A DNA stretch of 64,000 bases from contig JALRBS010000066.1 in NCBI GenBank assembly GCA_023262325.1, forward strand, positions 27,299 to 91,298, in the 5' to 3' direction. The stretch's first letter is position 1, and each line of letters opens with the position of its first letter. The notes under the pieces were generated by a model. That model ran no database searches, was not told where the DNA came from, and saw nothing but the letters and a program-made list of their open reading frames with translations. Origin of the DNA: Ilumatobacteraceae bacterium (GTDB taxonomy: Bacteria > Actinomycetota > Acidimicrobiia > Acidimicrobiales > Ilumatobacteraceae). Shown piece by piece: positions 25,838 through 32,711 of the stretch. The position numbers were made by a program, and so were the translations under genes.

Positions 25838-26611
25838 ATGACGACAACTGAAGCGCCCGTCGGCGCGCACGAAACCACTGGGCCCGCGCTTGCCTTCGAC
25901 CACACAAAAATGGTGTTTCCTGACGGCACCGAGGCGGTACGTGACGTCTCGTTTGAGATTCGACGCGGCGAATTCGTCACCATCGTTGGTCCGTCGGGTT
26001 GCGGAAAGTCAACGCTGCTGAAAATTGCATCGGGGCTTCTTGAGGCGACCGGCGGACGAGTGGCCGTTGATCGTGATCGACTTGGGTACGTGTTCCAGGA
26101 CGCAACGTTGCTGCCGTGGCGAAACGTGCTGAGCAACGTCGAACTCATCGCGGAATTGCACGGCATCGAAAAAACGGAGCGTCGCCGGCTCGCCTTGGAA
26201 GCGATTGAAACAGTCGGCCTCACCGGTTTTGCAAATCATTACCCCCGATCGCTGTCCGGTGGAATGAAGATGCGCGCGTCGCTCGCCCGCACGTTGACGC
26301 TGAAACCACCGGTATTCCTCTTCGACGAACCATTTGGAGCGGTCGACGAGATCACAAGAGAACACCTCAACGAGGAGACCCAGCGCCTGTTTCAACAGGA
26401 AGGATTCGCCGGGTTGTTCATTACACACTCGATTTCCGAGGCGGTGTTCATGTCAACCCGTGTGCTCGTGATGTCGGCACGACCCGGCACAATCGTTGCC
26501 GAGTTCGACGTGCCATTTGACTATCCGCGGAACCCTGAACTTCGGTTTGACCCCGAATTCGCCCGCCTTTGCGGAGATATCTCCCTTGCACTTCGAGGAT
26601 CACACTCATGA
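25838..26611 (+). CDS. ABC transporter ATP-binding protein (nitrate/taurine/HMP type)
   Basis: A 257-residue ATPase of the NrtD/SsuB/ThiZ group, energising import through the next two gene products. Motifs: Walker A GPSGCGKST, Q-loop YVFQDATLLPW, signature LSGGMKMRASLARTL, Walker B VFLFDEPFGAVD, switch histidine in ITHSISEA. ATG 25838 begins a normal N-terminus; GTG 25817 is in frame but unsupported. The stop overlaps the permease start by 4 nt (ATGA). The upstream 116-bp gap has a TACGGT box 9 nt before the start, a weak promoter candidate. Confidence 0.93.
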   Translation: MTTTEAPVGAHETTGPALAFDHTKMVFPDGTEAVRDVSFEIRRGEFVTIVGPSGCGKSTLLKIASGLLEATGGRVAVDRDRLGYVFQDATLLPWRNVLSNVELIAELHGIEKTERRRLALEAIETVGLTGFANHYPRSLSGGMKMRASLARTLTLKPPVFLFDEPFGAVDEITREHLNEETQRLFQQEGFAGLFITHSISEAVFMSTRVLVMSARPGTIVAEFDVPFDYPRNPELRFDPEFARLCGDISLALRGSHS

Positions 26612-27477
26612 CAACCGTCGACGACCACGTGAAAGTTGAACTATCGCTTGACGACGTTCCTCGGCCGTCGAGTCGAGGCAGTTTTATTTCGAGATTGTCG
26701 GGGAATATTTTGCCGCCAATGGTGCTCGGTGCGATCATCATCGCCGGTTGGTATTTCGTCTCGTATCAGTTGCTCGATGAGAAGCGCCGCTTCTTGTTGA
26801 AACCGCCACATGCAGTCGTCCAGAAAGGCTTTCTCGACTGGGGGACCTTCTCCGAGATGCTCTCAGGCTTGTGGAGTTCGACGAGAGTGGCGATGATTGG
26901 TCTCGCGATCGCGATCACGCTCGGTTTCACGCTCGCGATCGTCATGAGTCAGGCACGAAAGATTGAGCGGGCGATCTTTCCGTTCATGGTGACGCTGCAG
27001 GCGATTCCGATTCTTGCGATCGTGCCGCTCATCTCGTTTTGGTGGGGCACGGGCCAGCGCTCACGGGTGATTGTGTGCGTCATTATCGCCCTCTTCCCTA
27101 TCATCGTGAACACTCTGTTCGGGCTTCAGTCGGCCGAGCAAGGTATGCACGATTTGTTTACGCTCCACCACGCGTCGCGTGTCACTCGTCTTCGAAAGCT
27201 CATGTTCCCGGCGGCCCTGCCCGCGGTATTCGCAGGTTTACGAATTTCGGCTGGGCTGTCCGTGATTGGCGCAATCGTCGGGGATTTCTTCTTTGGTCGT
27301 GGCGACGTGGGCATCGGGCAGTTGCTTCGCCGCTATGCGAACCAACTCATGGGCGAAGAACTCTTTGCTGCCGTGCTGTTGTCCTCGGCACTCGGCGTCA
27401 CCGTCTTTCTCACCTTCGGGTGGCTACAAAATGTCGCCATCGGAAAGTGGCACCAGACCTCGGGCGGGGTGTCGTGA
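26608..27477 (+). CDS. ABC transporter permease (nitrate/taurine/HMP type)
   Basis: A 289-residue inner-membrane permease with six or so transmembrane helices and a cytoplasmic N-terminal extension of about 30 polar residues. The BPD_transp_1 EAA-loop is recognisable around HDLFTLHHASRVTRLRKLMFPAALPAVFAGLRI, which docks on the ATPase. Helices appear near residues 38-58, 85-110, 125-150, 160-180, 215-245 and 260-280. One permease gene is present, so it probably acts as a homodimer, as in this subfamily. It is translationally coupled to the ATPase. Confidence 0.92.
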   Translation: MTTVDDHVKVELSLDDVPRPSSRGSFISRLSGNILPPMVLGAIIIAGWYFVSYQLLDEKRRFLLKPPHAVVQKGFLDWGTFSEMLSGLWSSTRVAMIGLAIAITLGFTLAIVMSQARKIERAIFPFMVTLQAIPILAIVPLISFWWGTGQRSRVIVCVIIALFPIIVNTLFGLQSAEQGMHDLFTLHHASRVTRLRKLMFPAALPAVFAGLRISAGLSVIGAIVGDFFFGRGDVGIGQLLRRYANQLMGEELFAAVLLSSALGVTVFLTFGWLQNVAIGKWHQTSGGVS

Positions 27478-27538
27478 TCACCTCGTCTCAGGAATACACC
27501 CACCCACTAATTCACACCTCCAGGGGGAGCACAACACA

Positions 27539-28720
27539 ATGACCCGAACACGAACAACCGGCCTTGCTGCCGGACTCATCGCCTTCACGCTGTTCGCCGC
27601 AGCCTGTGGTGGCAGTGATCCAGTTGCAGAGCCAGCAGAAGAACCGGCTGAGGAGCCCGCAGCTGAGCCAGCAGCCGAGGAAGAGGCGTCGCTTGACCTT
27701 TCGGCGGATTGCCCGAGTCCGATGGTGATCCAGACTGACTGGTTCCCAGAGGCCGAGCACGGCGCGCTGTACAACCTCATTGGCGACGGTTACACCGTCG
27801 ACACCAACATTAAGGCCGTCCGTGGGCCGATGGTGCAGAACGGCCAGAACCTTGGCATTGACATTGAGGTCCGCACCGGCGGTCCAGCCATTGGTTGGGC
27901 ACCAGTTTCCTCGTATGTGTACACCGACGATTCAATCGTCCTTGCCTACGCCAATACTGAGGCACAGGTGCTCGCCTACACCGATGCGCCACTGCTCTCA
28001 GTTGTTGCGCCACTCGAGATCAACCCGCAGATGATCATGTGGGATCCAAACACCTACCCAGATGTCGAATCGATCGCTGACCTCGGCGAACAGGGCATCA
28101 CAATCAACGTGTTTGGTGGCGGCGTCTTCTCCGAGGTGTTCCTCGCTGAGGGAATCTGGTCGGCCGACCAAGTTGACCCGTCATACGACGGATCACCATC
28201 GGCATTCATCGCCGCAGGTGGAGCAATTGCTCAGCAGGGATTCGCATCAGCGGAGCCATATGACTACCTCAACACCTTCGCCGACTGGGGCAAGGAAGTG
28301 AAGTTCCAGACGCTCCACGACGCCGGATTCGAGGCGTATGCAGCGACACTCGGAATTCGACCGAGCGACAAGGATGCACTCGATGCCTGCTTGAAGAAGA
28401 TCGTTCCGGTCTTCCAGCAGTCAGTTGTTGACTACGTCGCTGCTCCAGATCATGGAAATGCAATCATCGTCGACGCGGTGACGCAGTTCGCAGACTTCTG
28501 GCAGCAGAGCCCAGAGATCACGGCGTGGTCAGTTGAGCAGCAGGTTGCCCTCGGACTCGTCGGCAACGGTCCTGACTCAACTGTTGGCAACATGGATGCT
28601 GATCGCATTCAGAAGGTCATCGATGACATGGCCGCAACCGGCAATCTGGACGTTCCAGAGGGTCTCACCGCGAGCGACTTGTTCACGAACGAATACATCG
28701 ATACCTCAATCGGTTTCTGA
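27539..28720 (+). CDS. ABC transporter substrate-binding lipoprotein (NMT1/THI5-like)
   Basis: A 393-residue lipoprotein: hydrophobic signal, lipobox LFAAAC with the lipidated Cys near residue 22, then an acidic Pro/Ala/Glu tether of about 25 residues before the binding domain. The domain opens MVIQTDWFPEAEHG, typical of NMT1/THI5-type binders for pyrimidine precursors, riboflavin, nitrate or sulfonates. The start is set by the lipoprotein signal and an AGGGGGAG ribosome site about 9 nt upstream. The gene ends the importer operon at a strong terminator. Context with ring hydrolases favours a nitrogenous heterocycle as ligand, by inference. Confidence 0.9.
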   Translation: MTRTRTTGLAAGLIAFTLFAAACGGSDPVAEPAEEPAEEPAAEPAAEEEASLDLSADCPSPMVIQTDWFPEAEHGALYNLIGDGYTVDTNIKAVRGPMVQNGQNLGIDIEVRTGGPAIGWAPVSSYVYTDDSIVLAYANTEAQVLAYTDAPLLSVVAPLEINPQMIMWDPNTYPDVESIADLGEQGITINVFGGGVFSEVFLAEGIWSADQVDPSYDGSPSAFIAAGGAIAQQGFASAEPYDYLNTFADWGKEVKFQTLHDAGFEAYAATLGIRPSDKDALDACLKKIVPVFQQSVVDYVAAPDHGNAIIVDAVTQFADFWQQSPEITAWSVEQQVALGLVGNGPDSTVGNMDADRIQKVIDDMAATGNLDVPEGLTASDLFTNEYIDTSIGF

Positions 28721-28734
28721 TCCGAACGACATTC

Positions 28735-28773
28735 GAGGGTCGGCGCTTCGGCGCCGGCCCTCGTTTTCGTTTT
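28735..28773 (+). terminator. Strong rho-independent terminator
   Basis: A 12-bp GC-rich stem (one G-T pair) with a TTCG tetraloop at 28735-28762, followed by GTTTTCGTTTT. It lies 14 nt beyond the binding-protein stop and closes the 24.1-28.7 kb plus-strand operon. It is the only textbook intrinsic terminator I see in the window. On the minus strand no T-run follows, so it should not stop the convergent flavoprotein gene. Confidence 0.93.
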
Positions 28774-30359
28774 CAGCCCGCTACGAGCGGCTTGCCAAGG
28801 TCGTCGAGTACGCGATGTGCGGCATTCCTCCCAGAACCCCCAAATATGCCTGCTCCTGGAAATGCCGCCGCGCCACTGAGGTACAGCCCAGGAATGTCTG
28901 ACACATGGCGTGTGACATCACGGGGTGTGCCCCGCAGTGTTGCCAGTGGCGATCCTGCGTACGCGGGAGTATGCCCTCGATGCATAAAAAATTCGCGCTC
29001 GTATCGATCGGGCGTCATCGATCTCCAACGAAGCACATTGAGCGTGTCAGGTTCGCAGAGCTTCTCAAGAAGTCCGAGCCAACGTTCGGGTTCCGTAGAG
29101 GTCGACCAAGGGTGTGAATACGGCGTAAAGAGAACTTCAAGGCTGAGGACGTGCTCGTCTGGGTTCAACTGCATCGACTGGTCAAGCACAGTCGGCATGT
29201 TGACGAGCATGCTTGGCGAAGTTGCGACTCCTCCGGTCGATCTCAGGGTGTGTGCACTCTCAAGTTGTTCGGGCGTCGGACAGACGATGGTGGTCGGCGA
29301 CAGAATGTCGGGCAGATACCCAAGGCGTGATTCGAGTTCATGAGCGTGCCGGTAGGTCGGAGGATGCGAGACGATTACGTCCAACTTTGACTCGTATCCG
29401 TCGTCCACAGGGCGTTCGCGCCAGCGAACTGCCGTTGATGAGGAACGTATCGAATCGACATCGGCGAGCCAGTCGGCGAACACCCGTTGAGGATCGCACG
29501 CCGCAAGGACACGATTGGCACGTATGCGCCGTCCCGAGGCGAGTTCCACATGGCTGACCGCTCCGTCGTTGAGGTGAATACGGGTAACCGCGTCACCAAG
29601 AATGACATCACCATCGGCAGCGGTGAACGCACGGTGGAGAGCCTCGGTCAGCGCGCCACTACCGCCTTCTGGTCGGCCAGTTCGAGCAACGTGTTTCGTT
29701 GCGAATAGGGCCCCTGCAAGACCAGTACCGGGAAGATTTGGATGCACTCCCCACACCGTTGGGCCGGTCACGATGGCGGGCATATAGGTTCGCCAGTCGT
29801 CGAAGTACGTTGCGTACACCTCGTTTGCGCTCATCCGACTCCATTGCAGGACGCGACGCGCTCCCCTGCCCTTCATGAGGGCGACCCGTCGAAGAAAGCT
29901 CTGGGTCGAAGGAACCGTTCGTGCCATCTCAAGCACGAGACGCGCCACAGGAAGTGCGTCGTTGAGGTATCGACGGTAGCTCTGCACCCAGTGCGGATGT
30001 GTGCGGCTGAGTGCCTCGAGATGTTGATCGACGTCGTGATAGAAGACCCACGGATCACGTTGATCATGCGTGATATGAACGCTTGAGGCTTCGAGTTCGA
30101 GATATTTCAGACCAAAGTTTGCGAGATCGAGTTCGTCAAGGATTGGCATTGCTCGAATGGTCGTGTGGTCGCAATTGCAGATGTTGAATCGTGCACCGAG
30201 ATCGGTAACCGTCGAGGCGCAGCCACCAACGGTGTCGCGTGCCTCGACGAGCACGGTTGAAACACCAGCCCGCGCGAGATACGAGGCAGCGATCAACCCG
30301 TTGTGACCTCCGCCAACGACGACGACATCAGCGTCGCATTGATCCTCATCGCCGCCCAC
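28773..30359 (-). CDS. CrtI-like FAD-dependent oxidoreductase (phytoene desaturase-related)
   Basis: A 528-residue flavoprotein of the phytoene dehydrogenase/PYROXD2-like group. The N-terminal FAD loop is VVVVGGGHNGLIAASYLARAG followed by EARDTVGG; the C-terminal FAD block is GLYLSGAAAFPGAGIFGGSGRNAAHRVL. No carotenoid genes adjoin it, so an uncharacterised desaturase or oxidase is more likely than phytoene desaturase. GTG 30359 puts the start 11 residues before the FAD strand and 6 nt after a TACCTT box; the frame continues to 30428 but would overlap the divergent gene. It is a single-gene unit. Confidence 0.83.
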   Translation of the reverse strand: MGGDEDQCDADVVVVGGGHNGLIAASYLARAGVSTVLVEARDTVGGCASTVTDLGARFNICNCDHTTIRAMPILDELDLANFGLKYLELEASSVHITHDQRDPWVFYHDVDQHLEALSRTHPHWVQSYRRYLNDALPVARLVLEMARTVPSTQSFLRRVALMKGRGARRVLQWSRMSANEVYATYFDDWRTYMPAIVTGPTVWGVHPNLPGTGLAGALFATKHVARTGRPEGGSGALTEALHRAFTAADGDVILGDAVTRIHLNDGAVSHVELASGRRIRANRVLAACDPQRVFADWLADVDSIRSSSTAVRWRERPVDDGYESKLDVIVSHPPTYRHAHELESRLGYLPDILSPTTIVCPTPEQLESAHTLRSTGGVATSPSMLVNMPTVLDQSMQLNPDEHVLSLEVLFTPYSHPWSTSTEPERWLGLLEKLCEPDTLNVLRWRSMTPDRYEREFFMHRGHTPAYAGSPLATLRGTPRDVTRHVSDIPGLYLSGAAAFPGAGIFGGSGRNAAHRVLDDLGKPLVAG

Positions 30360-30365
30360 GACGCC

Positions 30366-30371
30366 AAGGTA
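30366..30371 (-). promoter_or_regulatory. -10 box for the CrtI-like gene
   Basis: TACCTT on the minus strand, 6 nt before GTG 30359. Its TA pair (30370-30371) is also the first TA of the plus-strand box for the dipeptidase gene, so the two boxes overlap. Confidence 0.5.
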
Positions 30372-30375
30372 GCGT
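30370..30375 (+). promoter_or_regulatory. -10 box for the dipeptidase gene
   Basis: TAGCGT, 6 nt before GTG 30382, sharing two base pairs with the minus-strand box. Only 22 bp separate the two start codons. Confidence 0.5.
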
Positions 30376-30381
30376 TCGGAC

Positions 30382-31077
30382 GTGCCGAGTTTCGACCAAC
30401 GCCACTTGAGCGTTAGCCCGATCGACATTGATGTCGCATGGGATCAACTCCTGCCACGACAGCAACCGCTGCCAAGGCTTACCGAGCCGGAGCAGCTACC
30501 GGCCGTGCTATCGCCTGTGGTCGAGCCGCTCGAGCGACTCGCCGGGGCTCGAATTACCTCGACCGAGGCCTACCGAGACGCGGGTTGGTCGAAGGCGCTT
30601 GCTGGTACGCGCGCACGACAGTCGGTTGTGTTCAAAGTCCAAAGAGTGGCGCAGCTGTTGCCAGATCGATTCGGGTTGCACGTGTTCGATGCCTGGCGCC
30701 CTTTAGCGCTCCAGTCAGAACTGTTTGACGCCGCCTATTCGGATCCTCATTTGCCTCCGGGCTTTGTCGCTGAACCAGTTTCGGACCCACGATTTCCTCC
30801 GCCCCACCTCACGGGCGGCACAGTCGACCTCACATTGAGTTTTGATGGGGTACCGCTCTCTCTTGGTACACCGTTCGACGGATTTACGAGCGATGCTCAC
30901 ACCGACGAGTTCGAAGCCATTGGCGGTGCGATCTGCGAGTTGCGGCGGTTGCTGTACTGGTCGATGCGATCGGAAGGCTTCGTCGTGCTGAACTGCGAAT
31001 GGTGGCACTTTGAGTATGGAACTCGTCGCTGGGCGGCTCTTACGGGAAACGAGCCAATCTTTGGACCATGCGAGTAG
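30382..31077 (+). CDS. M15 family D-alanyl-D-alanine dipeptidase-like protein (VanX/DdpX)
   Basis: A 231-residue zinc peptidase of family M15D. The metal and catalytic blocks are HLTGGTVDLTL (His and Asp ligands) and EWWHFEY (catalytic Glu, zinc His); VFDAWRPLALQ supplies the conserved Arg. The family cleaves D-Ala-D-Ala for cell-wall turnover, nutrient recovery or vancomycin resistance. No vanHA genes adjoin, so a peptidoglycan recycling or feeding role is more likely. There is no signal peptide, so it should be cytoplasmic. GTG 30382 follows a TAGCGT box by 6 nt. Its neighbour is a CrtI-like gene with no obvious link. Confidence 0.88.
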   Translation: MPSFDQRHLSVSPIDIDVAWDQLLPRQQPLPRLTEPEQLPAVLSPVVEPLERLAGARITSTEAYRDAGWSKALAGTRARQSVVFKVQRVAQLLPDRFGLHVFDAWRPLALQSELFDAAYSDPHLPPGFVAEPVSDPRFPPPHLTGGTVDLTLSFDGVPLSLGTPFDGFTSDAHTDEFEAIGGAICELRRLLYWSMRSEGFVVLNCEWWHFEYGTRRWAALTGNEPIFGPCE

Positions 31078-31126
31078 CGATCTCAACGAAGATGAATACA
31101 TCAGCGCAAGATGACGTGATCTGACG

Positions 31127-31132
31127 TAGGGT
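31127..31132 (+). promoter_or_regulatory. -10 box for the site-2 protease gene
   Basis: TAGGGT followed by 6 nt and ATG 31139. It favours the ATG over the GTG one codon upstream. Confidence 0.5.
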
Positions 31133-31138
31133 CGTGTG

Positions 31139-32203
31139 ATGGGAGGAAGTCTTCTCATCGGTCGTGTCGCCGGTGTTCCGATTCGGGTGCACTGGAGCGC
31201 AGCAATCGTTGCGTTCTACCTTGCGTACAACCTCGGCGGTGCGACCTCGTGGCTCGTCGCCGTGCTGGGTGTCTTAGGGTTTGGAGTTTCGATCCTTGGG
31301 CACGAACTCGGACACGCCCTCATCGCGCGAAAGTTTGGGGTGCGCACCTCCGAGATCAACTTGTGGGCGCTTGGTGGAGTGGCACGGCTCGATCGTGAGG
31401 CCAATTCGCCGCTCGCTGAAGGATCAATCGCGATTGCCGGACCGGCAGCAAGTGCCGTGCTCGGTGCCACATGGATGTTGTGCTGGGCACTTCTGCCAAC
31501 AGCAGGTCTTCTCGGTGATCTTGGGCGGGTAGCGGTGTGGCTCGGGGTGCTCAACATCATGATCTGCGGGTTCAACCTGTTGCCCGGTTCACCCCTCGAC
31601 GGGGGTCGGGTTCTGCGTGCCGTGCGATGGTCTCGACATGGCGACCGCCTTCGAGCAATGCGTGAAGCAGGGCGGGCCGGTATCGGCGTTGGTGCCGTGG
31701 TGACTGGGGCCGGAGTGATGTGGCTGCTCGCCGGGCACGGCACGTACTCGCTCATCCTTGTCGGGCTTTTCATCCTCGCAAACGCGCGGGGCGAGGTCGC
31801 GGTCGCCAATCAACGGGAACGTTTCTCATCCGTGACAGTGCGCGACGTTGCATGGCTTCATCTTGCCGAGGCCGATGAATACTGCTCGGTGAAATCGGCT
31901 CTCGATAGCCGTGAGCGGCTGGGAGGCGCTGGAGTGCTGCTCGTCGTATCAAATGGCGTGGCGACAGGTGCCGTTGTTGAGGATGAGTTGCTCCGAGTTC
32001 CCGAGGCCGAACAGGAGGAGACCTTGCTCGTCGATTTGGCACACGACATCGGTGAGTTTGTCAAGGTGTCGCTTGACGATGATCTGATTTCAACACTGGG
32101 TCAGATGCGCCAGGATTTGCCCGTATTGCTTGTGACCGATGGCACCGACATCACCGGGTCGGTTCCACTGTCTCGACTCACGGCACGCCTGAGAGATGCT
32201 TAG
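31139..32203 (+). CDS. Site-2 protease family (M50) membrane metalloprotease with CBS-like tail
   Basis: A 354-residue integral membrane protease. The zinc site is HELGHALIA near residue 58-66 and the second ligand is in NLLPGSPLDGGRVL near residue 145-158; five or so helices fill residues 10-215. The last 140 residues lack helices and look like a pair of CBS motifs (ending TDGTDITGSVPLSRL), as in the Rv2625-type group of actinobacterial S2P-like proteins. It may cut a membrane-bound regulator, with the tail sensing a nucleotide. Its stop abuts the stop of the convergent phosphoribosyltransferase gene with no spacer. Confidence 0.9.
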   Translation: MGGSLLIGRVAGVPIRVHWSAAIVAFYLAYNLGGATSWLVAVLGVLGFGVSILGHELGHALIARKFGVRTSEINLWALGGVARLDREANSPLAEGSIAIAGPAASAVLGATWMLCWALLPTAGLLGDLGRVAVWLGVLNIMICGFNLLPGSPLDGGRVLRAVRWSRHGDRLRAMREAGRAGIGVGAVVTGAGVMWLLAGHGTYSLILVGLFILANARGEVAVANQRERFSSVTVRDVAWLHLAEADEYCSVKSALDSRERLGGAGVLLVVSNGVATGAVVEDELLRVPEAEQEETLLVDLAHDIGEFVKVSLDDDLISTLGQMRQDLPVLLVTDGTDITGSVPLSRLTARLRDA

Positions 32204-32701
32204 TTAGGCGTCAGCAACGATTCCGTCACGTGTGACGACGGGTGGCTTATCGCTCCATGGAAAGTTGATCCATAGGTCTGTTCGACGCCAGACGTAGTCG
32301 CATTGCACCACTGAATGCGACTTTTCGTAGATCACCGCCGTTCGAACCTCTCCAACCTTGCCAGCGCAGAAATCCTGAACACTCTTCAATGTGTGACCAG
32401 TGTCTGCAACATCATCGACAATGAGAAGTCGAGCATCGCCGAGGTCGACGAAATCAGGTGCCGGAGGAAGAATCCTTGGCACTTCGAGACGCTCATCGAC
32501 GCCCGTATAAAACTCGACGTTCATTGTGTAAGTGTTCTTTACCGCAAGTGCGTACCCGAGCGCTCCACCGATGAGCAAGCCTCCTCGGGCGATCGACAGG
32601 ATCATGTCGGGTTCGTAACCATCTTCAGCGACCATTGTCGCTAGTTCTCGTGAGGCAACTCCGAACAATTCCCAGCTGAGGATTTCACGTTCATCCGACA
32701 T
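32204..32701 (-). CDS. Purine-type phosphoribosyltransferase
   Basis: A 165-residue type I phosphoribosyltransferase. The PRPP-binding motif is LLIVDDVADTGHTL near residue 96-109, and the pyrophosphate-side loop is SIARGGLLIGG near 38-48. Its size and FPWSDKPP tail resemble xanthine/hypoxanthine phosphoribosyltransferases, which turn the free base into the nucleotide. It starts 10 bp after the xanthine dehydrogenase large-subunit gene, in the same operon. The two products would compete for xanthine or hypoxanthine: oxidation or salvage. ATG 32701 is chosen because longer versions run into the preceding gene. Exact base preference is not certain. Confidence 0.83.
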   Translation of the reverse strand: MSDEREILSWELFGVASRELATMVAEDGYEPDMILSIARGGLLIGGALGYALAVKNTYTMNVEFYTGVDERLEVPRILPPAPDFVDLGDARLLIVDDVADTGHTLKSVQDFCAGKVGEVRTAVIYEKSHSVVQCDYVWRRTDLWINFPWSDKPPVVTRDGIVADA

Positions 32702-32711
32702 ATTCGTCACG

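Noticed and set aside
27605..27690. Repeats encoding the acidic tether as a CRISPR or tandem-repeat array
   Set aside because: They are in-frame low-complexity codons of a lipoprotein linker, without regular unit length or spacers.
28773..30359. Phytoene desaturase of a carotenoid cluster
   Set aside because: Only the general flavoprotein family is supported. No crtB, crtE or cyclase gene is in the window.
30382..31077. VanX of a vancomycin-resistance cassette
   Set aside because: No vanH, vanA or VanRS-type regulator genes adjoin; the dipeptidase family is common outside resistance clusters.
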